DNA of 64,000 bases from Silvibacterium dinghuense (GTDB taxonomy: Bacteria; Acidobacteriota; Terriglobia; Terriglobales; Acidobacteriaceae), in assembly GCF_004123295.1 (NCBI RefSeq), contig NZ_SDMK01000001.1:434001-498000 (forward strand), read 5' to 3'. Shown in pieces: positions 46,600-55,635 of the stretch. The position numbers and the translations under genes are program-made. How positions within the stretch are numbered: position 1 is the first letter of the stretch; each line of letters begins with the position of its first letter. Under the pieces are notes generated by a model. It saw nothing but the letters and a program-made list of their open reading frames with translations, was not told the DNA's origin and searched no databases.

Positions 46600-47805
46600 T
46601 CAGTGGACGTGGAAGGCTTTGACGGCAATGTCATTCGGCCGCACACCGGCTGGCAGCATGGTAAAGAGCGTGCCGATGCGAATAGAGCCGTTCGAGGCAT
46701 AGCTCTGGGTCCGGACGACAGAGACATCGCCGGAACGAGTGTCGGCAGCCAGCAACAGGAATCCATCTTCTGAGAAAGCCAGAGCGCCGGGACCGCCGCC
46801 GACACGGACCGGAGGCTTGATAAGCCGTCCGTCGTCAATCGAATACACACCGATCGAATCAGCATTGGAGTTGCTGATCCAGAGCAGCGAATTGTCCGCG
46901 CTCACAATGGCGTTGGCCGGGTGCGCACCGACGAGGTAGGCGCCGCCGACCTCATTAGTGCCGGTAGCGATCTCAGAGACGGAGTCGCTGTCGAAGTTGG
47001 AGACGAAGATCTCGCCTCCGTCAGGCTTCATGGCGAGATGTACCGGGGTCTTACCCACATCGAGGAGGGCGAGCAGCCGGTCGGCATGCTCATCATCGTT
47101 CGGGCTGTCTGGCTTCGCCAGTCCAACAGACATGACCTGATGGCCTCCCGAGCAGGCGGCAAAGGCCTTGGAAGAATCGGGCAGGATGACCGCATCCGTA
47201 GCCTGCGGACAGCCGGAGAAGACGGCGCGGACGCGCATCTTCACCGGATCGACGACCGAGACGCTGCCGCCATCACGGTTGGTGACAACGAGGGACTTGC
47301 CGTCTGGGGAAATCTTCGCCAGCCCGGGAGCTTCTCCAACGCCGACGACGCCAATCTCCCTGCGCGCCTCGAGGTCAATGACCGAGACGGTATTCGAACC
47401 GGAGTTGGCGACATAGCCGAACTTGCCATCGCGCGTCACGTCGATGAAAAACGGACGCTTCTGCAGCGGAATGGTCGCAACGACCTGGTTCTTTTCCGCG
47501 TTGATGACGCTGAGCGAGCCATTTCCACTGGCCGGCCCCGCATTCACGACATAAACCTCATTGCGAACGGGGCTCGCAGTCACCCCCGTCGGCTCCTGCC
47601 CCACCTGCAGTACGCGATCCTGGCGCAGATTGACGAGGTCGAGCACCGAAACGGTATTCGAACCGCCGTTGGTCACGTAGGCATACTGGCGATAGTCCGG
47701 CGGGTACTGGGGAAAGTGGTTGCGTGTGCATCCGGCCAGCACAAGCGGGGCCAGCGCGAGAAGGCAAAGGCGGCTCACGCGCGGCCGCCTCGTCAGGTTC
47801 TTCAT
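46600..47805 (-). CDS. YVTN/YncE-type beta-propeller lipoprotein
   Basis: A 401-residue lipoprotein. A type II signal peptide ends in the lipobox LVLAGC (acylated Cys at about 26). The rest is a seven-bladed beta-propeller of 40-residue YVTN repeats: the YVTNGGSNTVSVLDL, YVVNAGP, YVANSGSNTVSVIDL, VVTNRDGGSVSVVDP and ISNSNADSIGVYSI units are easily aligned. Function is probably binding in the periplasm or at the outer surface. It starts seven bases after the aroF stop, so it may share that transcript, but no pathway link is apparent. Confidence 0.88.
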   Translation of the reverse strand: MKNLTRRPRVSRLCLLALAPLVLAGCTRNHFPQYPPDYRQYAYVTNGGSNTVSVLDLVNLRQDRVLQVGQEPTGVTASPVRNEVYVVNAGPASGNGSLSVINAEKNQVVATIPLQKRPFFIDVTRDGKFGYVANSGSNTVSVIDLEARREIGVVGVGEAPGLAKISPDGKSLVVTNRDGGSVSVVDPVKMRVRAVFSGCPQATDAVILPDSSKAFAACSGGHQVMSVGLAKPDSPNDDEHADRLLALLDVGKTPVHLAMKPDGGEIFVSNFDSDSVSEIATGTNEVGGAYLVGAHPANAIVSADNSLLWISNSNADSIGVYSIDDGRLIKPPVRVGGGPGALAFSEDGFLLLAADTRSGDVSVVRTQSYASNGSIRIGTLFTMLPAGVRPNDIAVKAFHVH

Positions 47806-47812
47806 ACGATAG

Positions 47813-48871
47813 CTAGCGGACAGCGGCGGTCTCCGTCACTTCGATGCCGCGCGGAATGTTGCGGCCAACCACGTTGGCGATCTGGCTGCACTCGTCCATA
47901 AGCTTTGAGAACTGCTCGGGATAGATCGACTGTGCACCATCGGAAAGCGCCTTATCGGGCGAATGATGCACCTCGACCATGAGTCCATCCGCGCCGACGG
48001 CGACCGCAGCGCGAGCCAGTGGCAGGACCTTGTTGCGCTTGCCGGTTCCGTGGCTCGGGTCGACGATGATGGGCAGATGGCTGAGCCGCTGCACCGCAGG
48101 CACGATGCTGAGGTCGAGCGTGTTGCGGGTGTGATCGGCGAAGGTGCGGACGCCGCGCTCGCACAGAACAACCTGGTAATTGCCCTCGCTCATGACGTAT
48201 TCGGCGGCCATGAGGAACTCTTCGAGCGTAGCAGCCAGACCGCGCTTCAGCAGAACAGGCTTCCGCTTGCGGCCGGCAGCCTTCAGCAGCGAGTAGTTCT
48301 GCATATTGCGGGCGCCGATCTGAATGACATCGGCGTAGTGATCGACCAGCTCCAGAGCTTCGGTATCGATGGCCTCGGTCACGATGCGCAGTCCATAGCG
48401 CTCGCGAACCTCGGCGAGCAGCTTCAGCGCTTCTTCACCCAATCCTTGAAAGGCGTACGGCGAAGTGCGTGGTTTGAAAGCACCTCCGCGAAAGAACTGG
48501 GCGCCGGCCTTAGAAATCTGCTCGGCCGCGGCGAAGACCTGTTCGCGCGACTCGACCGAGCAGGGCCCGGCGATCACCGCCAGGTCGCGACCGCCTATGG
48601 TCGCGTTCGTCCCCGGAAAGGTGATGACGGTGTTGTCCGCTTTGACATCGCGGCTGACCAGCTTGTAGGGCTTCGAAACGGCGATGACTTCGGCAACGCC
48701 GGCAAGCTCTTCGAGGCTGCCTGCCTCTACCTGCCCCTTGTTACCGGTGATGCCGATGGCGGTGCGCTGAGCGCCCGGCAGAGGATGCGCCCGGAATCCG
48801 AGGCGGGTGATCTGATCGCAGACCGCCTGAATCTCCTCGGGCGTGGCCTGCGCCTTCATGACAACTAACAT
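47813..48871 (-). CDS. aroF: 3-deoxy-7-phosphoheptulonate (DAHP) synthase, type I beta
   Basis: A 352-residue enzyme making DAHP from PEP and erythrose-4-phosphate, first step of the shikimate pathway. An N-terminal ACT-like regulatory domain (about 1-75, [16 protein letters not shown]) precedes the TIM barrel, as in the Thermotoga enzyme, so feedback by Tyr/Phe is expected. Active-site motifs: [40 protein letters not shown] and [12 protein letters not shown], and [14 protein letters not shown]. It competes with the transaldolase for erythrose-4-P. The following lipoprotein gene is seven bases away. Confidence 0.93.
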   Translation of the reverse strand: MLVVMKAQATPEEIQAVCDQITRLGFRAHPLPGAQRTAIGITGNKGQVEAGSLEELAGVAEVIAVSKPYKLVSRDVKADNTVITFPGTNATIGGRDLAVIAGPCSVESREQVFAAAEQISKAGAQFFRGGAFKPRTSPYAFQGLGEEALKLLAEVRERYGLRIVTEAIDTEALELVDHYADVIQIGARNMQNYSLLKAAGRKRKPVLLKRGLAATLEEFLMAAEYVMSEGNYQVVLCERGVRTFADHTRNTLDLSIVPAVQRLSHLPIIVDPSHGTGKRNKVLPLARAAVAVGADGLMVEVHHSPDKALSDGAQSIYPEQFSKLMDECSQIANVVGRNIPRGIEVTETAAVR

Positions 48872-48952
48872 CGAGTGCCTGACCTTTCCGTCCTGCTTAT
48901 AACCGAACCCTCAGTGTAGCCGGAGGCTGCGGGGGCGGGCAATTGGCAGCCG

Positions 48953-50194
48953 TCAGCGCGCAGGCGTCTCCTCGTAAATCACCCTCCCGCCTCGGATCGC
49001 TGTATGAACGCGTGCCAGGTTGGCAACGTCGGTGGCTGGGTCACCGTCGAGGACGACGAGATCGGCAACACTTCCCGGCTCGATGCGGCCTTTTTGCGGC
49101 TGATGGAAGTAGTCGCTGGGCGCGGTGGTGAGCGAGGCGAGAATCTCACGCCAACCGAGCGCGCGGCCCATGAACTGATACTCCTGCGTGGTGTCGTAGA
49201 CCGACTGAAAACCCACATCGGTGCCGAAAAGCACCGTTCCCCCAGCTGCAGCCCAGCTCTTCAGCTCGGATACTCCGGAATCGACCAGATGCGCGGAGAC
49301 CGCAGGATTATGGACGACCGTCGTCCACAGGGTAAGCGTGGGAATCAGCGCCGAATGCTGCTGCTTCATTCGCGCCAGCTCCGCCGGGGTAAAGCCGTTC
49401 TCGGTGGGGATGGTGTGGGCAAGGATATCGACGCCGGCAGCCAGGGCATTGTCCACACCCGCGTAGTTCTGCGGATGCGCAAAGACCGGCTTGTGCTGCG
49501 CGTGGGCCACGTCGACGGCTGCCGCCGCGATCGGCTCCGGCATATTAATGACCGGCGCATCCCCCATAAAGGCGCCGGTAAAGAGCTTGATGCCGTCGAG
49601 CGGGATGTGAAGATAGCGCTCGGCCATCTCCCGGGCCTGATCCGGGGTAGCCGCCTCGGGAAGCTGGAGACTGGCAGGGAGGTACACAGGATGACCGTGG
49701 AGCGGAAAGATGTCCCCGGCCATGAGAATCTGCGGCCCGGGAATCTCGCCCGATTCAATGCGGCTGCGCAAGGCAAGCGTGTTCTCCGGGACAGAGCCGA
49801 GGTCCCAGACCGTGGTGAATCCCCAGCGTGTGAGCATCTGCTGCAGGTGCCCTTCCAGCTGAGCGACCGGAGCATGGGCAGCATCGTCCCAGCCAGTCTC
49901 GAAGTGGACGTGGCTGTTCCAGAAGCCGGCAACAATGATCTTCCCCGAGCAATCGAGGACACGAACACCAGAGGGAACAGTAAGGGCCGAAGCAGAACTG
50001 ACGGCAGCGATATGGCCGTCATGGATGAGGACCACGGCGTTATCGATCGGAGCGGCCTGCGGATTCGCATAGACCCGCGCGCCGCGGAGGGCGAGGTCTG
50101 GAACTGGAAGCTGTGCCGAAGCCTGGGCCCAGGTTTGGACTGCAAACAGGCAGACTGCTGAAAGCACAATACCTTGCAGACGATTGATCTTCAT
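48953..50194 (-). CDS. Secreted amidohydrolase-family protein
   Basis: A 413-residue metal-dependent hydrolase. Signal peptide (MKINRLQGIVLSAVCLFAVQTWA) then the composite beta domain and TIM barrel: ALRGARVYA with VLIHDG, the HxH motif in FWNSHVHF, a carbamylation-position Lys in GIKLFTGAF, later His in VFAHPQ and ILAHTIP, and the Asp in FGTDVG. Such enzymes include imidazolonepropionase-like and prolidase-type hydrolases; the substrate is unknown. AGGAG lies six bases before the ATG at 50194; the ATG at 50257 is rejected because the signal peptide starts later. Confidence 0.87.
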   Translation of the reverse strand: MKINRLQGIVLSAVCLFAVQTWAQASAQLPVPDLALRGARVYANPQAAPIDNAVVLIHDGHIAAVSSASALTVPSGVRVLDCSGKIIVAGFWNSHVHFETGWDDAAHAPVAQLEGHLQQMLTRWGFTTVWDLGSVPENTLALRSRIESGEIPGPQILMAGDIFPLHGHPVYLPASLQLPEAATPDQAREMAERYLHIPLDGIKLFTGAFMGDAPVINMPEPIAAAAVDVAHAQHKPVFAHPQNYAGVDNALAAGVDILAHTIPTENGFTPAELARMKQQHSALIPTLTLWTTVVHNPAVSAHLVDSGVSELKSWAAAGGTVLFGTDVGFQSVYDTTQEYQFMGRALGWREILASLTTAPSDYFHQPQKGRIEPGSVADLVVLDGDPATDVANLARVHTAIRGGRVIYEETPAR

Positions 50195-50396
50195 GCACAC
50201 TCCTGCCCCAAACCCATTCCAGGACCGTACCCGACTATACGCAATCCAGGCATCCACTGTTCCTTAATGGCCGGATTCGAAGCCCGACCCGGCAACTCCT
50301 TTGCCGTGAGACACCGGAGAGATATAGGATGACCTGAAGGAGTTCACAGAGCCGGGAGCGTTTCCCACTTCTGTTGAATTTCTGCAACTATCTCGC

Positions 50397-51023
50397 ATGG
50401 CAACGATCCAAACACAAGGCACGGAAGAGATTCACCCGGACGTTCTGCTGGTCGAACAGGCGCGAGCGGGGGATGTGCATGCATTCGAGAAACTGGTGCG
50501 TCAGTACGACCGCCAGGTCTTCCGGATCGCGCAGCACATCACTCAAAATCGCGAAGACGCAGAGGACGTGGTCCAGGATGCGTTTCTGAAGGCCTACGAG
50601 AAGCTGGACCAGTTCCAGGGCAACTCGAAGTTTTACACCTGGCTGGTGCGTATCGCCGTCAACGAGTCGCTGATGCGGCTCCGGAAGCGGCGGACCGGCA
50701 AAATGGTCTCGATCGACGAGGATGTGGAGACGGATGAAGGCTCCATGCCCCGCGACCTGGCCGATTGGAGCCCGGACCCGGAGGCCCAGTATGGGCAGTC
50801 GGAGATGGCGGAGATTCTGCGCAAGACGATCCAGGGACTGCCCCCGGGGTTCCGCGTCGTCTTTGTGCTGCGCGATGTGGATGGGCTTTCGACCGAGGAA
50901 ACGGCCGAGACCCTGGGTTTAAGTATTCCGGCGGTGAAGTCTCGCCTGCTGCGGGCGCGACTCCAGTTGCGGGAGCGGCTTAGCCGCTACTTCCGCAAAA
51001 ACGGTAAGGATGGTGCAAAGTGA
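50397..51023 (+). CDS. ECF-type RNA polymerase sigma factor (RpoE/SigW-like)
   Basis: A 208-residue sigma factor. Region 2 (about 25-95) includes VRQYDRQVFRIAQHI, NREDAEDVVQDAFLKAYEKL and the FYTWLVRIAVN -10 recognition segment. Region 4 (about 140-200) includes LPPGFRVVFVLRDVDGLSTEETAETLGLSIPAVKSRLLRAR. The linker is acidic. It directs RNA polymerase to envelope- or stress-type promoters. The next gene, overlapping by four bases, encodes its zinc-finger anti-sigma factor. No clear self-regulated GGAAC-type promoter was found in the 50195-50396 gap. Confidence 0.92.
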   Translation: MATIQTQGTEEIHPDVLLVEQARAGDVHAFEKLVRQYDRQVFRIAQHITQNREDAEDVVQDAFLKAYEKLDQFQGNSKFYTWLVRIAVNESLMRLRKRRTGKMVSIDEDVETDEGSMPRDLADWSPDPEAQYGQSEMAEILRKTIQGLPPGFRVVFVLRDVDGLSTEETAETLGLSIPAVKSRLLRARLQLRERLSRYFRKNGKDGAK

Positions 51024-51253
51024 CGTGCTCCGAGTTTCTGGCTCAGCTCGATGACCTGATCGACAACCAAGTGTCGGTGGAGATGCGCGCCGACCTGGAA
51101 GAGCACTTGCGCGGCTGCGAACACTGCGAAGTGACCCTCAGCACGACGCGCAAGACCATCGAGGTCTATCGAAAGCACGAAATCTACGAGCTGCCCAACG
51201 CCATGCGCGAGCGGCTGCAGCAGGCCATCCTTGCTAAATGCAAGAAGTGCTGA
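51020..51253 (+). CDS. Zinc-finger anti-sigma factor (ZAS domain, soluble)
   Basis: A 77-residue protein with the anti-sigma zinc finger: C3 at the start, then H29xxxC33xxC36 (HLRGCEHC). It lacks a membrane helix, unlike many members of the group, so it is a soluble anti-sigma factor that could sense redox state through its cysteines. Two extra Cys sit at the C terminus (KCKKC). The start is GTG in a GTGA overlap with the sigma gene, giving coupled expression. Confidence 0.88.
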   Translation: MTCSEFLAQLDDLIDNQVSVEMRADLEEHLRGCEHCEVTLSTTRKTIEVYRKHEIYELPNAMRERLQQAILAKCKKC

Positions 51254-51283
51254 TTTTGCGCATTAACCATGGTGCGCAAAATC
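51252..51283. terminator. Bidirectional terminator hairpin
   Basis: A perfect 11-bp stem (GATTTTGCGCA with TGCGCAAAATC) around a 10-base loop. It starts at the anti-sigma stop codon, and the stop codon of the convergent membrane protein gene lies in the loop. The T and A runs within the stem can serve either direction. Confidence 0.72.
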
Positions 51284-51571
51284 AACAATAATTGCAGTAA
51301 TCCAGATTGGAAATCCTAGAAACCACATGCGTGAGTGCTTCCATTGCCTGCGCACTGAAATTACGATCACCCAGATCAGGTTCGTAAGCAAAAACAAGGC
51401 TAAAACTGGAGCAATCGCTGCAAACCAAACGAACGGTTCTCCTGTCACAGCGTGAATTCCCGCGTCACGCTCTGCCGGAATTACCCATCCATGAGAAGCA
51501 GCGACCAGATATACGACTGCTCCCAATATGTTCCAGAAGAGCATTGATACATTCCACATGCGGACAGACAT
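51263..51571 (-). CDS. Small membrane protein, unknown function
   Basis: A 102-residue protein from the ATG at 51571 (MSVRMWNVSM), preceded by GAGGCACGG; an ATG at 51619 would give 118 residues. Three hydrophobic helices are seen (about 7-24, 45-65, 80-96), with a short loop (HGWVIPAERDAGIHAVTGE) between the first two and a basic SVRRQWKHSR cytoplasmic segment. No family is recognised. Base composition is more AT-rich than in neighbouring genes, which may mean recent acquisition. The codon pattern and helices make it a credible gene, but function is open. Confidence 0.6.
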   Translation of the reverse strand: MSVRMWNVSMLFWNILGAVVYLVAASHGWVIPAERDAGIHAVTGEPFVWFAAIAPVLALFLLTNLIWVIVISVRRQWKHSRMWFLGFPIWITAIIVDFAHHG

Positions 51572-51663
51572 CCGTGCCTCGCTTACCGGGATAATCTTTT
51601 CGTACTGACCATAGTGCATCGTCTCAAAACCGCTTAGAACACCATCTATCGCAGTATGAGATA

Positions 51664-51697
51664 CAAAAGGCTGGCATCCCGAGATGCCAGCCCTTTG
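51664..51697 (-). terminator. Terminator of the cupin-like gene
   Basis: A 10-bp perfect GC-rich stem (51669-51678 with 51683-51692, loop CCGA) extended by four more pairs across one mismatch. On the minus strand it is followed by TTTTGTAT, a usual T tract, about 56 bases past the stop of the gene at 51753. Confidence 0.85.
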
Positions 51698-51752
51698 CTT
51701 TATTTCAAACCATGAGAGACGCGCCAAAGGCGCAGATGCCCGTGACAGCCAG

Positions 51753-52784
51753 CTACCAGCGGCCTTCCATCTGTTTGAAAATGCGCTCGTTCTGCTCTTT
51801 CGCGATCTGCGGCTGGTAAGGTTTTTTCTTGATCGCACCGTTGACCCGCTGCATCGCCGACCAGGCTGCGCCCTTGACAGCATCCTTGAAGGCGCTCTGC
51901 CCCGGAGGCGTCGGTTTCAGGCCGCGCTGGCGCAGCATGTGGTTCGCCTTGTAAATATTGCCCCACAGCCGGTCGTGGAAGACAAAGTTGATGTTCATCG
52001 AGATGGAAACATCGTTGCCGTTCTTGAGCCAGTGACCGGTGTTAACCGGGATATGCGTGCCGGTGCCCGGCTTCATCATGAAGACCATGGACTGGTCCTC
52101 AAGCTCGGGCTTGTAAACACCCGCCTGGTTGTCGACCGCCCAGAAGCGCTCCAGCTCCTCATCCGGCACGGCTGCCTTGTTCGAGCGTGGGAAGAAGTGG
52201 ATCTCCTTGTCGCCGCGGATCTGAAGCAGCCACGCACACTCGCGGTCCACGTGATAGGGCGTCGAACGGCCCGGTGAGGTGATAAAGATGATTGACTCAA
52301 ACCACTTGATCTTGTTTTTCACCTGACGGCCGGCAAGCTGCAGCACATCGGCGATGCCGTCCTCAAGAATCTTCTGATACGCCGGATTGCGCTCCACATG
52401 GTTGAGCATGATCCAGCCGTTGGCCTTCTCGATCTGCTCGATCGTCTCACGCACCTCACGGACTGGCTTCGAGGTTTCGAGGGCTTTGTCCGCGTGGCTG
52501 GGATTGCCGATGAGGCAATAGGCATCACCATGGGGACGGTGCGGGTCGTTGCGCGAAGTGATCTCGTTCGCCAGCTCGACCAGGCGGGAAAGTTCAAAGA
52601 GCGGATGCCCGCTGAAGCGATGCGCCACCTCGAATGGCAAACGATTGAAGTTCTCGCGGAAGATGCGCTCATCGCAGGAGACAAGCGGCGCGCTGCCGGA
52701 AGAAACAGCAGGCTGGGAAACGGGGAGATTGCCGTTGGCAATGGAGCTGGTAGCCATGTGGGTACGATGCCTCGCCAGGTTCAT
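51753..52784 (-). CDS. Cupin/JmjC-like (2-oxoglutarate oxygenase fold) protein
   Basis: A 343-residue protein resembling cupin_8/JmjC-type hydroxylases. The metal motif HxD is in TPYHVDRECAWLLQIRG, and a distal His is in GTGTHIPVNTGHWLKN, completing the H-D-H triad. A helical N-terminal part (1-125) and a basic C-terminal tail (KKKPYQPQIAKEQNERIFKQMEGRW) flank the fold. Likely a Fe(II)/2-oxoglutarate oxygenase acting on a protein or small molecule, by family analogy. The start is uncertain: ATG 52784 is given, ATG 52757 and GTG 52811 are alternatives, none with a good ribosome site. Confidence 0.75.
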   Translation of the reverse strand: MNLARHRTHMATSSIANGNLPVSQPAVSSGSAPLVSCDERIFRENFNRLPFEVAHRFSGHPLFELSRLVELANEITSRNDPHRPHGDAYCLIGNPSHADKALETSKPVREVRETIEQIEKANGWIMLNHVERNPAYQKILEDGIADVLQLAGRQVKNKIKWFESIIFITSPGRSTPYHVDRECAWLLQIRGDKEIHFFPRSNKAAVPDEELERFWAVDNQAGVYKPELEDQSMVFMMKPGTGTHIPVNTGHWLKNGNDVSISMNINFVFHDRLWGNIYKANHMLRQRGLKPTPPGQSAFKDAVKGAAWSAMQRVNGAIKKKPYQPQIAKEQNERIFKQMEGRW

Positions 52785-52945
52785 AGGCCGGCTGCGGACA
52801 GGGGGAGACACTTAAGCCGGAAGCTGTGATTTCAGCATACGGCGATTTCGCCCTGCTCCCAAGCAGAAAGTAGTAATACAAATTGTTGCCAGGTAACGAC
52901 TTAGACAGTTACGAAAGCAGCACGGAAGATGCGTCCGACAGCTCG

Positions 52946-54433
52946 TTACTGCTGGTTGGGGCTTGAAGGAGTAGTACCAGTGGTGCTGCCTGTGCCGGAA
53001 CCAGTGCTGCTGCCGGAGGTAGAACCCGTGCTGGAACCGGAACTGCTGTCCGAGCCGCTGGTCGTGCTGCCGGTGTCGTCGCGGCGGTGGAGCGTGGGGC
53101 GCTCGTCATCGGTACTGGAGTTCGGATCGTTGGTGCTGACTTTACGAAGCGTTGGCTTCTGTCCATTCTTGCCGTTGGTGAGACGGCGCTTGTTCTCGAT
53201 GCGGGCCAGCCGCGCCTTCACGTCATCGAATTCCGAGGTCGTGACCATGTATTCATCCCGCGCGGGCAGGATGGTGGCAATCTCTTCCTGCGAGTGTGCG
53301 ATGCGATCCGGGGTCTGCGGATGGTCGGAGAAGAGTTTCGCCACGGCTCCGGGCTTATGCTTCTCGAGGTCCTGAATCTTCTCGAAGAAGGTGATGAAGG
53401 CCTGCGGATCATAACCGGCGCGGTACATGTACTGGATGCCGAGGTAGTCGGCCTGGGCCTCGAACTCACGGGAGAATTCAATAAACGTAATCGGAATGGC
53501 GACGTTCGCGGCTTCATAGATGCCATAGCCGGTCCAGCCGCCGATCATGATGAGCGGGATAGTGCCGATCTGCGCATAATTGGCGCGGGTCATCTCACGG
53601 GCGGCGTGGTGCGCGCAGACGTGGGCGATCTCATGAGCCATGACACCGGCCAGCTCGGCCTCTTCGTCAGCCGCAAGGATAAGACCGGAGTTGACGTAGA
53701 AGAAACCGCCGGGCAGCGCAAAGGCGTTGATCTCGTCGGTATCGATGACCTTGATGGTGAAGGGTACCTTGCAGTCGGAGTTCTTCACGATGTTCTGGCC
53801 GATGCGGTTGACGTACTCCGTGACAACCGGATCGGTGATGAACTTCGTGCTCTTCTCGAGCTCCATGGCATAGGACTTGCCCATCTTGATTTCGGACTCG
53901 GTGGAGTACCAGTTACCCATGCCGCGGCCGCCGATGTTGCGCGTACCTACCGCGTTCACATCTTCGATAGTTCCCTTCTTGACGCCCGGCATGGTGCCGT
54001 CGGGATTAGCCTGGCGCATGGGGACCACATCCCCGCTTGAGGGCACATTCTTGCTGTTGCTGTCGGATTTCGCCGTAGAGGTCGAGCTGCCATCCGGAGT
54101 CACAGGCGTGGAATCGGATGGGGCCTTCGATGGCGCATCGACCGGCGTGTTCTTGATGGGAGCGTTCTGAACCTGAGGGGACTGCTGCTGCGTGCTCTGG
54201 CCGGAGTTATTGGAAGAGCTGGAGCCAGTGGTCTGGGAACTGCTGCCGGATTGCGCGTTGCCCGACTGGGACGTACCTGACGAAGAGGTGCCAGACGGGG
54301 ATGTGCTCTGCGTACCTGAGGTGCCACTCTGTGCCGAGGTCTGCCGGGCATAGACGCAGGCGGGCGCGGCGAAGGCCAAAGAGGCCAACACCAGCGACGC
54401 AGGCAGGCGATGGGAAAGAGGCAGGTAGCGCAT
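52946..54433 (-). CDS. Secreted M48-family metalloprotease with Ser-rich flanks
   Basis: A 495-residue protein. The signal peptide is followed by a Ser/Thr/Gln/Gly-rich stretch (about 31-130). The M48 catalytic domain (about 175-385) has H267EIAH271 and the third ligand region REFEAQAD (322-329). The C-terminal 60 residues are again Ser/Gly/Thr-rich. The core resembles BepA/YfgC, which degrades misassembled outer-membrane proteins, but the TPR part of BepA is missing. GGGAG lies eight bases before the ATG. The low-complexity flanks suggest a surface or wall-associated linker. Confidence 0.88.
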   Translation of the reverse strand: MRYLPLSHRLPASLVLASLAFAAPACVYARQTSAQSGTSGTQSTSPSGTSSSGTSQSGNAQSGSSSQTTGSSSSNNSGQSTQQQSPQVQNAPIKNTPVDAPSKAPSDSTPVTPDGSSTSTAKSDSNSKNVPSSGDVVPMRQANPDGTMPGVKKGTIEDVNAVGTRNIGGRGMGNWYSTESEIKMGKSYAMELEKSTKFITDPVVTEYVNRIGQNIVKNSDCKVPFTIKVIDTDEINAFALPGGFFYVNSGLILAADEEAELAGVMAHEIAHVCAHHAAREMTRANYAQIGTIPLIMIGGWTGYGIYEAANVAIPITFIEFSREFEAQADYLGIQYMYRAGYDPQAFITFFEKIQDLEKHKPGAVAKLFSDHPQTPDRIAHSQEEIATILPARDEYMVTTSEFDDVKARLARIENKRRLTNGKNGQKPTLRKVSTNDPNSSTDDERPTLHRRDDTGSTTSGSDSSSGSSTGSTSGSSTGSGTGSTTGTTPSSPNQQ

Positions 54434-54564
54434 GGACGGCTCCCGGAGAGGGACAAGTCCCGCTCCTATAGACGTAGTATGCGCCCAAGAGTTGCAGGTG
54501 TCACTCCGCAGCTCTCAGATGATTTTGGGTGACTGAAATCTCCCAGGTGCCCGCGACAGAGCGC

Positions 54565-55560
54565 TCAGCCTGCAGTGCTCTGGAAATACTCGCGGTACCA
54601 CTCGACCGTCTCACGAATAGCCTCAGGCATTGCGTACTTCGGCTCCCAGCCGAGCAGCTTGCGCGCCTTCGAGGCATCGAGGTGCTGCTCGCGGATCTCC
54701 GCGCTGGCGATGTTCTGGATCACCGGCTTGAGGTCGGTGCGGCCCATGATACCAAGCGTCGTTTCGACGATTTCGAGCACGGTCAGGTGCTCGCCGAGCG
54801 AGAAGTTGAAGGCTTCGCCAGCCAGCGCCGGGTTTTCGGTGAGCTTTTCGCCCAGCAGCAGATAGGACTCCGCCGCATCCTTCACATAGAGAAAATCGCG
54901 GACGTAGTGGCCATCGCTGCGGATGAGGAACGGCTCGTTCTCCAGCGTGGCCTTGATGACGCCGGGAAAGGTGCGGCTCCAGTGCAGATCGCCTCCGCCG
55001 AAGAGATTGCCGCAGCGGGCGACTACGGCGCGCAGACCGTAGGTCGCGGCATACATTTGCGTGATGAGATCGGCGCAGGACTTCGAGACATCGTAGGGAT
55101 AGCGTCCCTGCAGGGGATGAGTTTCGAGGTAGGGCAGATTCTCGCTCGATCCGTAGGCTTTATCTGAAGACGCAACGAGGATATTCGGCGGCGCGTCGGC
55201 CGGTGCGGAGATGCGGCAGGCCTCAAGCAGGTTCCAGGTGCCTTCGACGTTCGCGCGCAGCGTGCCCATGGGATCGCGCTTGGCTACGCCGACCAGCGGC
55301 TGCGCGGCCAGGTGAAAGACGGTATGCGGCGCATACTCGGCAATGGCGCGCTGCATGGTGGCAAAGGATTCCAGCTCGCCCGCGACCACATCCACGCGTT
55401 CCAGCATGCCTTCGCGGGCGAAGATGCTCTTCGGCGCCGGATCGCGCAGCAGCACGGTAACCTCGGCTTCCTGCTCCAGCAGCGCCTTGACCAGCCAGCC
55501 TCCCAGCAGCCCCGTGGCACCGGTTACGAACGCGCGCTTGCCCTTCCAGAATCCCGCCAA
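54565..55560 (-). CDS. rfbG: CDP-glucose 4,6-dehydratase-like SDR
   Basis: A 331-residue extended SDR. The glycine motif GATGLLGGW follows FWKGKRAFVT, as in RfbG (FWQGKRVFVTG). Further matches: HLAAQPLV with the position after it in RfbG, SSDK, the YxxxK pair in YPYDVSKSCADL, CGNLFGGGD, and EAFNFSLG. It converts CDP-glucose to CDP-4-keto-6-deoxyglucose. The start used is TTG at 55560, which has GGAGAGG five bases upstream and matches the family N terminus; ATG at 55602 is the alternative. The divergent neighbour makes its substrate. Confidence 0.82.
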   Translation of the reverse strand: MAGFWKGKRAFVTGATGLLGGWLVKALLEQEAEVTVLLRDPAPKSIFAREGMLERVDVVAGELESFATMQRAIAEYAPHTVFHLAAQPLVGVAKRDPMGTLRANVEGTWNLLEACRISAPADAPPNILVASSDKAYGSSENLPYLETHPLQGRYPYDVSKSCADLITQMYAATYGLRAVVARCGNLFGGGDLHWSRTFPGVIKATLENEPFLIRSDGHYVRDFLYVKDAAESYLLLGEKLTENPALAGEAFNFSLGEHLTVLEIVETTLGIMGRTDLKPVIQNIASAEIREQHLDASKARKLLGWEPKYAMPEAIRETVEWYREYFQSTAG

Positions 55561-55635
55561 ACGAACCTCTCCAACACACCTGAAAATCCGGCGAAACGCC
55601 ATGGCACAAAGAACGGCGAAACGCATGGTACTAAG

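Noticed and set aside
50195-50396. Search for an ECF-type autoregulated promoter (GGAAC-N16/17-CGTC-like) before the sigma factor
   Set aside because: Only partial matches such as GGAGCG were seen, with no matching -10; not enough to call.
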